This document shows, one piece after another, positions 1 through 11,200 of a stretch of 30,004 nucleotides of DNA. The notes beneath the pieces were generated by a model. It saw nothing but the letters and a program-made list of their open reading frames with translations, was not told where the DNA came from and made no database searches. The stretch spans positions 1-30,004 of the forward strand of contig LPNZ01006461.1 of assembly GCA_001655205.1 (NCBI GenBank), in the 5' to 3' direction. This DNA is from Lenisia limosa. Taxonomy: Eukaryota; Breviatea. Position numbers and translations under genes: made by a program. Positions within the stretch are counted from its first letter, which is position 1. Each line of letters starts with the position of its first letter.

Positions 1-371
1 CCAGCCTCAGAGGACCCTCGACGAGTAGACCGCAGCGAACGATCACGTGATCAAGGGCGTGACAGGGACCCCAGGTATGGTGTTAAATATCCAGATTGGC
101 ACATGACCTGACTTTGTAGGGAGAGGCGTAGTCGAGGCTCACGCCAAAATGCCAGCCCCTCTCAAGGTATAGGGTTTATCATCATTGATTGTTTTGCTTG
201 AGTCTCACCGCACCAGGTCGAAGCGATTACGGCCGGTCGGTTCAGGAGCAGCCGCGCTCCAACATCAATGGCGGGTCGTCAAACTCAAGGGTCCGCCAAG
301 ATGCGTCTCTGCACCCAGGGGAGTCCCGGTCAAGATCGACCTCACAGTCACATCGCCGAGACAGGCTCTAG
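1..371 (+). CDS. RS-rich protein, C-terminal part (5' end outside window)
   Basis: Two exons are visible. Exon 1-74 runs in from the left edge and ends in phase 2 at a GTATGG donor. Exon 203-371 starts after a TTGAG acceptor and ends at TAG. The joined reading is hydrophilic and rich in Arg, Ser, Asp and Gln. It contains RSERSRDQGRDRDPR in the first exon and ends ESRSRSTSQSHRRDRL. Arg/Ser-rich tails of this kind are typical of pre-mRNA splicing and RNA-processing factors (SR-related proteins, U1-70K-like tails), but no RRM or other domain lies in the window, so the family cannot be named. The reading phase is conserved across the 128-base intron. A nuclear RNA-processing role is inference from composition only. 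Confidence 0.6.
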
Positions 372-1041
372 ACCTTCCCAATGTTGTATATGTTTTGACA
401 GTTTCTTTCTGAGTTTTTTGAATTATTTATGTGAAGTTTCTTCTCTTCTAAAACACTGGGATTCCAAGGTTTCAAGGTATGAGATGTTGAAAGCATTTCA
501 TCAACTCTGCAAATACCAAGGTACATACTCATCCAAGCCTTAAATGCATCAATAAGGTGATAAAAATACTTATTATATTGTTCTGTTTTTGATTGATACT
601 GGTGGCGAATAGTTCTTATTCTTACGAGTATTATACGATTCACAATAGAGGTCGAAAGGTAAAAATATTATATGCATATCATATACTCGTCAAAAAAATT
701 GTAGGGACCTTGGAGGAGTATACATAAAGTAGGACTCTATTGTACAAAAAAAAAAAAGTAAAATATAAAAATAAGTTTTAAAAAATAATCATTCGGTGAT
801 CGGATAACCCCCCCCCCCCAAACATGCCCCACAAGAATTAGAAATACATTACGAGACTAAGCAAACGGGGGAGTCTTCAGATTCACTCAGAGTTCATGTC
901 GTCCTGAAAGGGTGACTGGAAACTGAAATGAAAGCGGGGATTCGTGATCATCACTATCATCCACCAACATCACTATCATCATCCAGCAACATCACTATCA
1001 TCATCCAGCAACATCACTATCATCATCCACCAACATCATCA
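372..1041. other. Intergenic region between convergent gene ends
   Basis: No convincing exon was seen on either strand between the RS-rich gene stop and the PSMA1 stop. The region is AT-rich, with an A run near 750 and a C run at about 810-822. Its right end passes into the trinucleotide-like repeat at the PSMA1 3' end. It presumably holds the two 3' untranslated regions. Confidence 0.5.
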
Positions 1042-1075
1042 TCATCCACCAACATCACTATCATCATCCTTGGTG
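944..1075. repeat. Degenerate GAT/CAT-rich tandem repeat at the PSMA1 3' end
   Basis: About six copies of a 19-22 base unit (CATCACTATCATCATCCA on the plus strand). On the minus strand it reads as repeats of the last PSMA1 codons, which encode DDDSDVGG, together with the stop codon. The array therefore looks like tandem duplication of the gene's own 3' end running into its 3' UTR. Confidence 0.75.
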
Positions 1076-3275
1076 ACAGCGTCGATTAAGGCAGCCATTT
1101 CCTCTGCACTGACTTCAAAATATCCATCCGGTCCTGCCACAGACGCTGCCATGCATTCTAGGGGGTGACTGGAGCATTCCATGTACTATATACATATATT
1201 GGCGTTAGGGGGAGTGAAACGAAGGAAAGTAAGATGAAGAATATTGGCGTAAGGGGGAGTGAAACGAAGGAAAGTAAGATGAAGAATATTGGCGTAAGGG
1301 GGTGTGAAACGAAGGAAAGTAAGATGAAGAATATTGGCGTAAAGACGAACGTTAGATACAAGACGGTTTTTGGCACACCTTTGGTCAGTTTGCTTTCGGA
1401 CGTCAACGTAGCCTTCAGGGCATTGACTGCATGTTTCAATAGAACGTCTCGGTCCGCTGGGGGGGGGGGGGGTTNNNNNNNNNNNNNNNNNNNNNNNNNN
1501 NNNNNNNNNNNNNNNNNNNNNNNNNNNNNNNNNNNNNNNNNNNNNNNNNNNNNNNNNNNNNNNNNNNNNNNNNNNATTCATGCTGAACATTTCGGCCTGG
1601 CATTTTCTAACCGCACTCGTTTTATTATCACAACATCACTCTCTTTGTACTGCAGGGAGTGTTTGGGTAAATATGATCAATGAGTTGGCGCTACGAGACC
1701 ACTCAAGAAAATATCTAGGGAGAACTAGCAGTACGCTTGGGCCATCTCCACCTCTCACCGTCCTTAAACTCGTCAAGGTTCTTCTCGAGGTATGTCCTTG
1801 CGGATTGTGAACGCGCTCCGATAGCCTGGGCAATATGAGGGAATAGATGATATTCTGGGAAATATGAGGGGAATAGATGATATTTTGGGAAATATGAGGA
1901 GAATAGATGATATTCTGGGAAATATGAGGAGAATAGCTGATATTCTGGGAAATATGAGGAGAATAGCTGATATTCTGGGAAATATGAGGGGAATAGCTGA
2001 TATTCTGGGAAACATGAGGGGAATAGCTGATATTCTGGAAATATGAGGGAATAGATGGTATTCTGGGTGTAATGCTACCACTACGCTACACACCTGGGCC
2101 TTAAGATCGTAGAAATTGCAGTTTGGAGATGTTTCAAGGAGATGCGGTCCCAATTTCTGTGGAGGCAAAAAATAAAAAATATTTACTGATGTCCTGCAAT
2201 CAAAGCCCATCCACTCAAATTTCTCAAATAGCCAACATACGTCATATCCTGCAATTAACAGGCCAACACCATAGGGTCTATGGCCGTCGTGTGTTCTGTG
2301 TTGCGAGCGGTCGCCAATGGTCGCGGCGAGTTTTGCGGTCTGCCGGGGGTAAAATGAAGGAAATTTCAATGAAGAATATTGGCGTAAAGGTACTAATCAC
2401 GAAACAAATAATCTGAAACTAAAACAAAAACAAAAAAACAAGCAAGGGTAACATTCTTTTACATGGTCAAATTAATCATTGGTGAATCTGAGTGGAGATA
2501 AAACGAAATGAAAAAGATAAAATTCTCAACAACAAAGCCTTTGGAGTTGATATTTGACAGAAAGAAGCGCACACCTGTATGTTTCCTTCGTAGTAGTACT
2601 GGTACTTCAAAGACTCACTGCGCAACCTAGCGTGTGAAAAAAGAATGTATATCACCAGTGGATTGTTTATTTTCTAAAACGTGAGGGGGGGGAGGGGAGT
2701 AAAATGAAGGAAATTTCGATGAAGAATNNNNNNNNNNNNNNNNNNNNNNNNNNNNNNNNNNNNNNNNNNNNNNNNNNNNNNNNNNNNNATAGACAAACCC
2801 AAAAAAAACAGCTATTGGAGTGGGGTGGGGTGCCGAACAAATTAACAGTACGATCTCAGAAACATGTTTAGGCCAGAGAAACAAGGTGGTGATGTAAAAG
2901 TGAACCACAAACACTTTGGTCAAAGCTCTACCATCAGCTGTCAATCCAGAGAAAGCAAGACCGGATTTGTCGTCAATATCAAAGATCTTACGCTGAAACA
3001 GTGAGTCGCAAGTCGAAGAAGAACTAGCAGACACAAACCTGCGGAGAACAAAGGTCTGATGACTTTCTCATGAGGGCCATAAGAACAGTGTGATCCTTTC
3101 CTTTGATACCAACAGCGGGAGATCCTTGCTTCACGGCTTCCATTGCATACTCCATCTGGTAAAGTCTTCCTTGCGGGGAAAATGTGGAAATGTCTCCATC
3201 ATACTGATTTGATTAGATTAATAAGGCTAAGGCCCCCTAAAATGCCTGTTTTTCACTCACCAAATTACGAAACAT
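1042..3275 (-). CDS. PSMA1: 20S proteasome subunit alpha-6 (PSMA1 type)
   Basis: Nine exons on the minus strand: 3275-3261, 3203-3039, 2992-2913, 2626-2575, 2339-2241, 2156-2094, 1825-1759, 1456-1379 and 1157-1042. Phase is conserved at every junction, and the total of 735 bases encodes 244 aa (human PSMA1 is 263). The start MFRN, then [25 protein letters not shown], is the alpha-subunit N-terminal signature. [22 protein letters not shown] and [13 protein letters not shown] follow in family order, and [13 protein letters not shown] with the [12 protein letters not shown] form points to the PSMA1 class. Alpha subunits form the outer, non-proteolytic rings of the 20S core and gate its entry. 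The acidic C-terminus ([10 protein letters not shown]) resembles the acidic tail region of the family. Introns 3, 4, 7 and 8 carry the shared C-run repeat, or a C run next to a gap. Intron 6 carries a 30-base minisatellite. Introns 3 and 7 contain assembly gaps. Confidence 0.95.
1200..1345 (-). repeat. 45-base tandem array in PSMA1 intron 8
   Basis: Just over three copies of a 45-base unit containing AATATTGGCG, a GGGGG run and GAAACGAAGGAAAG (plus strand). Read in gene sense it is CCCCC-rich and carries CGCCAATATTCTTCAT, the same core as the dispersed intron 3'-end repeat, so this is probably a tandemly amplified copy. It ends just upstream of the last PSMA1 exon. Confidence 0.8.
1836..2060 (-). 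repeat. 30-base minisatellite in PSMA1 intron 6 containing splice acceptors
   Basis: About seven units of 30 bases lie within intron 6 (2093-1826). In gene sense each unit ends in CTCATATTTCCCAG, close to the real acceptor CTCATATTGCCCAG that precedes exon 7. Each copy therefore repeats a pyrimidine tract plus CAG. The plus-strand reading frame through the array (a ten-residue repeat) is a by-product. Confidence 0.9.
2340..2397 (-). repeat. Intron 3'-end repeat, copy in PSMA1 intron 4
   Basis: In gene sense: TTAGTAC, then CGCCAATATTCTTCAT, then GAAATTTCCTTC, then TTTTACCCCC and GGCAG, followed directly by exon 5. This is the fullest copy of the dispersed element. Confidence 0.8.
2680..2727 (-). 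repeat. Intron 3'-end repeat, copy in PSMA1 intron 3 cut by a gap
   Basis: GAAATTTCCTTC and TTTTACTCCCC with a C run, in gene sense, adjoin the assembly gap at 2728. Unlike the other copies it sits about 50 bases upstream of the acceptor used for exon 4. Confidence 0.7.
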
Positions 3276-3661
3276 TTTCAGTTGCGATAAAGTAATTAAT
3301 AAGATAAGTCCTACGTACGCCTATCGGTCTTCAAACAAATAAAAATGGCTTTTTTGGCATGTTTTTTGGTGGTTTTTAATTTAGTGAATGGCCCATATAA
3401 TGGGCACAGGTTCACGTTTAAACAAATGGTGTCATAGGTTCATGTTTTCTTACATACTACCATCATCTAATCCATCTATCGATCATCTATTTTATTAAGG
3501 CATGTTGAGATTGAAATTGACTTTCGTAAGTAAGTTGCCATATTAGAAACATTAGTAGGAAGCCTCTTCTATCCGCTTCTACCTTCAAAATTAGCTCAAC
3601 AACTGAAATTAAAAGAATGACCAGAGGGGAAAAGGTTGAGACATGCTCCCCTTTATTGAGA
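3276..3661. other. Intergenic region between divergent gene starts
   Basis: It separates the PSMA1 start codon (minus) from the start of the membrane protein gene (plus), so it should hold both promoters. It is AT-rich. I see no clear TATA box, initiator or repeat that I would defend. Confidence 0.4.
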
Positions 3662-5573
3662 ATGGACAAGGCAAAGAAGGGTACACATTCAGAGCAAGTC
3701 ATTCCTCATGATGTAAGTGCTTGATGTTTTTGGTCAAGTCTAAATATGAAAATATCAATTTAAAATTACTGTTTTTCCCTGTCATGTGTTTAGATCAGTG
3801 TGTTCTTCTTCAAGCTGAACAACTACAGCCCAAGTCAACAATTGTGGATATCATCTGCCGCTGTTGTTCTCTTTCATGTTTCTGCCGCATTAATCAAGGT
3901 CTTCACGATGTTCTCTTTTTATGTTATTTGTCAGTCGCAGGAGTCTGATGTTACAGGAGTTTGCGTTTCGAAATGAGCTATTCTCTCAGACAGCCGGACA
4001 AATGAAGTTCTTGACCGCCGTGCAGTCTCTAACATACTGCTCTCTGGCCTTCATAGATATGTACCAGCACAATCGCACAAGGAAGTAGGGTACTTTATAA
4101 TGGAGTTGTTATGTGCACGTGTCCTTATTGAATTCTTCTGATTGTAAAGGGCTCCGATGAAGCTTTACCTTGTCATTGCGGTCCTGACCGCCACTTACAT
4201 GTACTCCACGAACCAGGCCGAAAGCCTCTTGTCCTATCTTGTCCAGGTTTGTGATTCGCATAGAAACAACTCTTAAAGCTTGTGTTTCATACGACGCAAT
4301 CACCAATAATATCAAAGTATTGAGAAAGTTGTCCTCAAACCACATCTATATTCTTACAAGGTTTCAGACAGTCATAAAGTCGCTGAAGCTGTTCTGTGTT
4401 ATGATCCNNNNNNNNNNCGGTGTAACAATATACTCTGAACAACAACACCACCAATACACTACTTCCAAGTTTCTTACAATCCAGTGACTCTGGGTATTGT
4501 TCTCTTTACGATGGCGTCCGCAAAGGACCCCGGACCAGAGGGGTTCTCGTCATATGGTGAGTTGTGCAGTCTATGACAATCTACTTGTCATCATCCATAT
4601 TATGAATTATGAGATGTCCATTGTTTTCCAACTCATTTCGAGAATTCTGTAAACCTCACGATACAGGTCTTATTTACGCGGTTTTCTCGGTTGTGGCGGA
4701 AGGTATTGTGTTCCTCCTCGAAGAAGCTGTGGTGTTTAAAACGTACCATTCCTCCCTGGCAGAGTTTATTGGGTATTCCAATCTTTTGTCCACTCCTGTA
4801 TGCAGGGAATTGACTAAACTGACCAGGGGTTTTATTAGCATTTAGAGAGTAGTTTTTAATCAAGTTACTGTTTACAGATGGTTTTGGTTGGAATGCTGGC
4901 CGTCAACCCTGCAAGTGAAATGGGTGAGTGTGTCTTTTCAAATATTCTAGATACTAAAACCCATTATCCAAGGTCTAGCTTGAGAAGGGCCTTTTTCTTT
5001 TAACATTTTAGTGACAAATGTGACTGATCCCATTTGTCAGTTTGCGATAGTAATCATGGTTGCCTTCTCGCTGCTTTCTTATCTTGGGATAGGTTTGTAG
5101 ACTGACTTTCTCCATCGTGATTGTTCTTCATCTTTACCATGCTTGGCCATGTGTGATTCCTTTCAAGGCTAAACACCCCTGTCCTCAACAATTATAAAAT
5201 GTTAATGGCGCTGCTGAAGCCTGACACTTCAGCTTTCATCCTGGTACTGGTCCAAACCCACGGTAGTGCAGTGGCTGTTATATCGTCCAATGTCAAACGG
5301 TGGGAGGACGGTAGCTTCTCAGTTATAACTAACATCGCTATTTGAAGTTGAAAATTTTATTAACGTTTCCATTCTCACAACTCAGAGTGGTCTTTATGGT
5401 GCTGTCATATCTTGTATTTACGAAGCCGTTCTCACTACAGCATCTTTTGGGACTTGTGGTGTTCTTTGCTGGTGTGCTGTTGTGCTGTTATTTTCAAAAC
5501 TCGATTTTCGTTTCTTTTTGATATTCTAGGTCTCTTGATGAAGAACAACAAACAGAATTCTTCAAAGCCTTGA
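3662..5573 (+). CDS. Polytopic membrane protein, family not recognised
   Basis: Exons: 3662-3712, 3794-3898, 3957-4084, 4150-4246, one exon around 4370 that runs into a 10-base gap, 4485-4556, 4667-4797, 4878-4923, 5012-5092, 5168-5243, 5386-5458 and 5530-5573. Phase is conserved except across the gap exon and into exon 5168-5243, where the acceptor is off by one base. The N-terminus MDKAKKGTHSEQVIPHD is hydrophilic. About eight hydrophobic stretches follow, including WISSAAVVLFHVSAAL, LYLVIAVLTATYMY, LIYAVFSVVAEGIVFLL and AIVIMVAFSLLSYLGIG. The tail LLMKNNKQNSSKP is polar. The first two segments loosely recall FAR-17a/AIG1-like proteins (GQMKFLTAVQ), but the full protein is longer and I would not assign it. 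Location in an internal or plasma membrane is inferred from hydrophobicity alone. Confidence 0.65.
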
Positions 5574-5854
5574 TTTTTTTTTGTTTGTATTTTATTGTTA
5601 CTTAATGTTTCCGATTTCAAGTATTTATTTTAATGTTACTATCCAGGAGGTCCTCGGTTACTATTTAATCTACCTACCACTACTCATTGTATGTGGTTGA
5701 ATAAATTTGGGAATGAAATCAGAGATTTACTGCATCTTTCCCACTTTTTTTATATCAATACATGAGACGAGATGGTGATGACGACTCAGCTATGAAGCTT
5801 CATTGTGATAACTGGCTGAGTTACAGCATAATTTAAGCTTGAGAGTGTTCTTGG
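5574..5854. other. Intergenic region between convergent gene ends
   Basis: This AT-rich stretch between two stop codons shows no exon or repeat. It presumably holds the 3' UTRs of both neighbours. Confidence 0.4.
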
Positions 5855-7783
5855 CTAGTCTTTCTGCTCGCTTTGCTTCCAGCTAAATGGGTCAAAGATA
5901 AAACCTTCATTTCTTTCCAAAAAATAGCAAAGTTACAAGACTGAATTGGGCAAGAAATTTCGAGACCCCCCACTTCAGCAAGGTATGTAGTTGATGTGTA
6001 ATTTCGTTTAGCCGAAAGAGGCCTAAATGGTCAGAATAGCTATCTACGCTGAGGTAACACTCTGAAAGCGGAGAGTTACAGGGCAAATGATTGGGTGAAT
6101 TAATACAATACAATTGCAATCCCAATGTGATGATGGGGACTCAAAAAGAATAATTAATACCCAGCGAACAAAGTAATACTCATATCATTCAGAATAACCA
6201 GTTCTGAAGATCCAGCTTACCGTTTTATGGTTGACTGCTTCTCAAACTTCGAAAAGTCATCATAGGATTGTGATCGATTTTTGGCCGTTAGCCTCTTGGA
6301 GGACAAAAACTCCTGAATGCTGTGAGGCTTCATTTTTTTTCAATAAATAGAGAATTCTGTTTCAATGTGAAAGAACAAATAATAGGAGCCCACTTTTTCG
6401 GCCCTCCTTGCTTCTCGTAGTTCCTCCTTCGACTCCTTCTCTAATCGCCTATATCTAAACAATCAGCTCTGAAGGAATGGATTTGTGTTTTCACTCCTTC
6501 AACACAAATTGATAGAGTGTCCGAGTATAACTTTGATTCGCTCAGTATATACATGTAGTGCAAAAAAATGAGAAACTATATTATAATATATCATATGATA
6601 TGATGTAATACAATACCATATTCCCTCTTTCCAAAACACTCACTTTGCTGCCATATTTTGGCTTCGTTGCGTCTGTAGAACCGCTTGTTTCGCTTTTGAG
6701 TCTATTTCCTGCTCCTTATGCAAACGCTTAATGGATGCCTGATATGTGAGCAGTATCCATCCACATAAGATAATATATCAACTAATTAGGTGTAACTTGT
6801 TGAAATGAAAGGAGCTGAAATAGTTTTTACCCAAAAGGCAACCGCAGACTTCAGCTCGGCGCTTCTCATTGAGAGATGCCTTGATTTTGGCCTTGATCTG
6901 TTGCGACTGTTTACGTTCAAACTGTGAGGTAAAGGGAAATGATGAATCCATGTGGGTTGAAATCCCAGGCGAAACGACATTAGAGACCCATGTGGGTTTG
7001 AAAAAAAAAAACACATAAAGAGAGCACTTCATCCCCATACTATTAGCTGGTCTCTATGAATGTCACCAACTTCCTGGCTGAGACTTCGGATTTGCTGCTC
7101 TCTTTCAATCTTCTTCTGCAAAGATTGGAGGTAAAGTAGCAAGGAATTTCTCATAGATTAAGAAATGTAATCTAGTATATTTGAGAATATATTGTGGAAA
7201 TCTGTTAAGACTCTTATAAATACGCAAAATTCTAATTTTTTTATTGCGTATATATTCCAATAGAGGTCAACACACAATGGCAAAGCGGTGTTTATTCAGT
7301 TTTACTCAATAATCTTATATCTTTCCCATGCCGCTATTTACCACAAACCCAACGTACATTGACGGGGTTTGTCATGTTGACAGAATTGGCATTAACCTTG
7401 AGAGTAAAACAAGCATTTTAAAGCCAACGTATCTACTATCTGTGTTTATAAAATAACCGACTGTGCTCATCAGTGCCCTACAAGAAAGCGTAATGAATGA
7501 CAAACAAAACAGTTAACAGTTGAAGCGATCACCCCCCTACCTGGGCTCTGAAGGCACGCCGTTGTGACTGCCAAATGGCCTCCATCTGCGCCTTTTCGTG
7601 TCGAGATGGCGCTGTCTTGGGTGGGTCAAAAGGGAAGTTCATATCAGACAGATCGATCAGGTTAGTCTTCTCGTTTTTTCCTGGTTTAACTTTTAGAATT
7701 ATTCTAATTTTATTCTCTCTCTCGGCAGCAGCAGTGGCAGAACTGCGTTTTAGGAGTTTTTTTTTGGTTTTTGGGCGGGGCAT
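5855..7783 (-). CDS. Charged coiled-coil protein, 221 aa, function unknown
   Basis: Seven exons: 7783-7541, 7115-7041, 6921-6850, 6738-6644, 6454-6394, 6312-6221 and 5882-5855. All phases agree and the total of 666 bases encodes 221 aa. The start MPRPKTKKKLLKRSS is strongly basic. From about residue 65 to the end the protein is a long Lys/Glu/Gln/Arg-rich helix (EKAQMEAIWQSQRRAFRAQ, KYRRLEKESKEELREARRAE), typical of a coiled coil. There are no membrane segments or catalytic motifs. The donor of exon 3 (GTCTGC) was chosen for phase; a nearby GTAAAA would break the frame. Such proteins are common in cilia, centrosomes and nucleoli, but nothing in the sequence selects among these. Confidence 0.72.
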
Positions 7784-8282
7784 TTTGACGGGTTCCCGAC
7801 ACGCACCGGAGATCAGCCGAGATTGAGACTCGCGTTATACAGACNNNNNNNNNNNNNNNNNNNNNNNNNNNNNNNNNNNNNNNNNNNNNNNNNNNNNNNN
7901 NTGACAGATATACAGATATATGGATTATGTATATCACAGCTCTATCAGAATATCATTATGTCATACACCAATCATATACCCTCAGTGCATCATACCTCCC
8001 TTCCAACCAGCGCATACCTCCCTTCCCCCACTATTCTAAAGCTGCATAGATTGCATAAAGAAGAATGTTTGGGCCAGGTTTGGTGGTGTTTCAGCAAATT
8101 GACACTGAATTGACGAGTTGACTTGAAATTGACAGGTTCTTACTATTGCCTGACATGCGTTCGAATTTCCCAACAAACAAACTCACACAGTTTATAAAGA
8201 AAGGAGCAACGACAGAAAAATGAGTCCAATAGTAGAATGACAGATTAAGCCTTGATGATTTTGAGCGCAATATCGGTCCGAG
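7784..8282. other. Intergenic region with a gap
   Basis: It lies upstream of the coiled-coil gene (minus) and downstream of the helical-repeat gene (minus). It contains a 57-base gap (7845-7901) flanked by TATA/GATA-like low-complexity sequence. No exon is supported. An alternative, slightly longer last exon of the upstream gene would end at 8245. Confidence 0.4.
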
Positions 8283-11200
8283 CTAGGTCCTTTTCTGAGG
8301 CATTCTATGGGGTCAGGGTTGCTTAGACTAAACCAGGTCACAAACCAAAAACCGAGCTAAAGAGAGTTTGCATTCTAAAATTTCTTCAACAACTTTCCTG
8401 CAATGGTAAGTGTATCACAGTGTGGTTCTTATAATACACTTCAGCCTAAACGAGAGTGGTAGAAACAATCTTCAGTGACTGTAACCAATACAAAGTGTTA
8501 AGACAAACGGCGTCGCATACTGGTCAATGAAGTTCTTAGAAACGGCAGCAATGCGGAGAGCCATGTCACAATAAGCCATAGAGAGCATGCTGAATGGTAA
8601 GATGACCATTGGAGTCATGGGTGACAAAAGAACTTTCCAATATTACACAAAAACAACAACCTTGAGGATTGCATGGCTGCTTTGAGGAGATGGGACGCGA
8701 TCTAAAGCAGTTGGGATCGAAGCAACAGGTTAACGACCCAAACCTTTTGGAGGTCCTCTTTCAAGCTGTCTGGAACGTCCAAGTCCTAAAATTTGAGATG
8801 GAATGAGGCTACAGCGTGTTGTTACTCCATCGTACCAGAGTTAAGAGAATCATTGCGGCCGCAGAGGTGGGGTCTGATGCAACATGTGTGACAACATTTA
8901 CTCCCTCCCTCCGGTGCTTCTTTGACCTAAAGTGTTTGGGTTGTGGTTGAAAAGAATTTATACCCGTCCTATTCACTTCATTCAAATATTATAAAGTAGC
9001 TTACCTTTTTTTCTTTGAACCTGATGAGCCATACACAGTGGGGCGACAGGGACACGCCAACGCCACTGCATACCTAGAGGAGTAAACTGTTTAAGCTGTA
9101 TGGCACATATGGCACATCCAATAGCACAAGTTACACATCCCACCAGGGGTATTGGACCAGTAATTCCGGAGGACAGGGTTCTAAATCCGTGGAAGGCGAA
9201 TTTTCGACATTGGAGGGGCTCCATGAAGTACGGCGGAAGAACATCTGAGCCTCCGGGACTGCGGGGTGATTCTTTGGATATTGGGGGTGATACTAATTTT
9301 GATTTTGAAGCATAGTTGAGAAAAAAATCTGAACACAAAAGATCTAACAGTTACGAATACGAAACAATGGGAGAGACAGTGCTTTATAGAGTGGGGGTGA
9401 TGCTATATAAACAACCAAAAAGTGAGGTGCTACCATGAACTAAAAAGGAAAATCGCTTGCTCTTGTTTCGCTAAGTACATGGGGAGCCAAATGCACAGTA
9501 CCTACCTTGAACATCCGGTTTGGAGAACATTACGTATGCTTGCTGAGACACATATTGTCTTTTGGCAAACATTATCATACTGGATGCAAGAGACCGGTTA
9601 GAGTGAACGTTCTGACACACCGGTTCTACTGGATTAGGAAACTAACAAAGGGAATAATGACAATGTGCTTATTCTGAACAGAGCCCGTCTCCAACCAGAT
9701 ATCAACAAAGCCCCGTAAAGAGCATCAAGAAAGAACCACCTAGAGCTGCCCATTGCTCTCCTGCCGGCCTGCAAAGGTAAAGGCATAATATATCATCCAT
9801 GACACTATCCTGGGTGATACCCCACCTCCATGACACTATCCTGGGTAATAGAAGCTTCCAATATCGATTTTTCAGCGAATTCCTAAACAGACGTCAGTCC
9901 ATATTTTGCACTTAAAACAGAATACCAACCGTTCTTGAATATTGGACAATTTCTTATGACTGTAAATTTTGTTCTCTTGAGAGAAGAGGGATTTGGTAAC
10001 GTTTAGGATTTGTATCGGCATTTCGATACCACAAACATGAAACAAACAATGTCAATTTTTTATCCAGACAATGGCATTAATACAAACTATCAATGTCAAT
10101 CTTGCAAACCTTCAGAGGGCCAAGTAAGGTTGCTTCAACAGAGAACTCAAGGAGACTTTCAGCAATGTTTTCGAAAGACTTGGCAACTAATATGTGAGAG
10201 GTTCTCATGGGTATGTAGTGCATTTGTAGGGGCAGATCAGTATATAAGCCAACAAGAAGTTGTAATATATCAAGAAGAGCAAACCATCAAAAGTCAAATT
10301 AATGAGATTGAGCGCAATGCTGGACTCCTTATCCAGCTCAGAGACTGAACCTCTGAAAAGAGTTAGTTGTGCAAGCGACGTGTGAGCAATAAATAAGACA
10401 TTATGGTATCTTGGGACTAAGTAAACTGCACTACTCTGAAGAAAAAAGACAACAAAAGTCCGCATACCCCAGTTGCATAGGTCCACCAAGGTTGGGGCCA
10501 AGTACACAGGCAAGAACACATAGACAGTTGTTGCTCTTTGTTGACAATGGAAGATCCTAAGTTGTTTAACACTTCAGCAACGGTGTCACCGCATTACAAC
10601 ACACACCTTCGGTATGACATCTTCAGCAAGGTGGCAACACGTCCGAATGACAACATCATCGATCAAAGCGTGTCGGAACGTGGGTTGGTCTGTAATGATT
10701 GGGTGAGGATGGCTCAAATACTGAATGCCATAGTATGTAACAGATCATATACTATTTATCCTGAATGACAAGCGCTAGCTTTCTGCAGCATTGCAATAGA
10801 GCCAAATAACATGAAAATCCTGGGGGTTTTTGGGACAATTCTCTCATAATGTACCAAGAAAACCATCCTCAGCATACCTGCAGAACAAGCGACAACAGCT
10901 CTCAGAGCCTGGCTGGCACAATCAGCCACCTTATCAGTTAGCAATTTATATTTTTCTATTTTGAAAAACAAAAGTTTGTAAATATGATTATATCGAGAAT
11001 TTAGAAATAAAAGTATGATATACATGTATTATGCAATATTATACTTTGCTCAAGGTCCAAAATTATGTCGTTATTTCGAATTTATGTCGTTAATTATTTA
11101 CGGTCGCCAAATCAGCTATTCCCCTTCAAAACAGTAATATATTTCTGAGATATACACACTTAATTTGTTTATGAAGGAAAACAAAGAAAAATATAACCTT

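Noticed and set aside
1165-1683. ORFs that run through N stretches (also 21186-21794, 26543-27022)
   Set aside because: They are open only because gap bases translate as X; the real exons lie in other frames.
1864-2046. Plus-strand ORF with a ten-residue repeat
   Set aside because: It is the in-frame reading of the 30-base minisatellite on the antisense strand of PSMA1 intron 6.
3487-3702. Minus-strand ORF upstream of PSMA1
   Set aside because: It overlaps the divergent intergenic region and the first exon of the plus-strand gene, with no splice signals or recognisable sequence.
3957-4246. AIG1/ADTRP family call for the 3662 membrane protein
   Set aside because: The similarity is limited to one short stretch and the protein has more membrane segments than that family.
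8245-8304. Alternative last exon ending NASEKDLARTDIALKIIKA
   Set aside because: It is open and plausible-looking, but out of phase with the strong GTATGC donor of the previous exon.
9100-9231. Longer exon of the helical-repeat gene with reading YFMEPLQCRKFAFHGF
   Set aside because: It is open, but no donor after it gives the phase needed for exon 9073-9005, whereas GTACTT at 9231 does. It is kept as an alternative only.
10110-10186. BAR-domain call for the helical-repeat protein
   Set aside because: One segment (SFENIAESLLEF, LLGPLKEFAEKS) resembles a BAR helix, but the rest of the protein does not support it.
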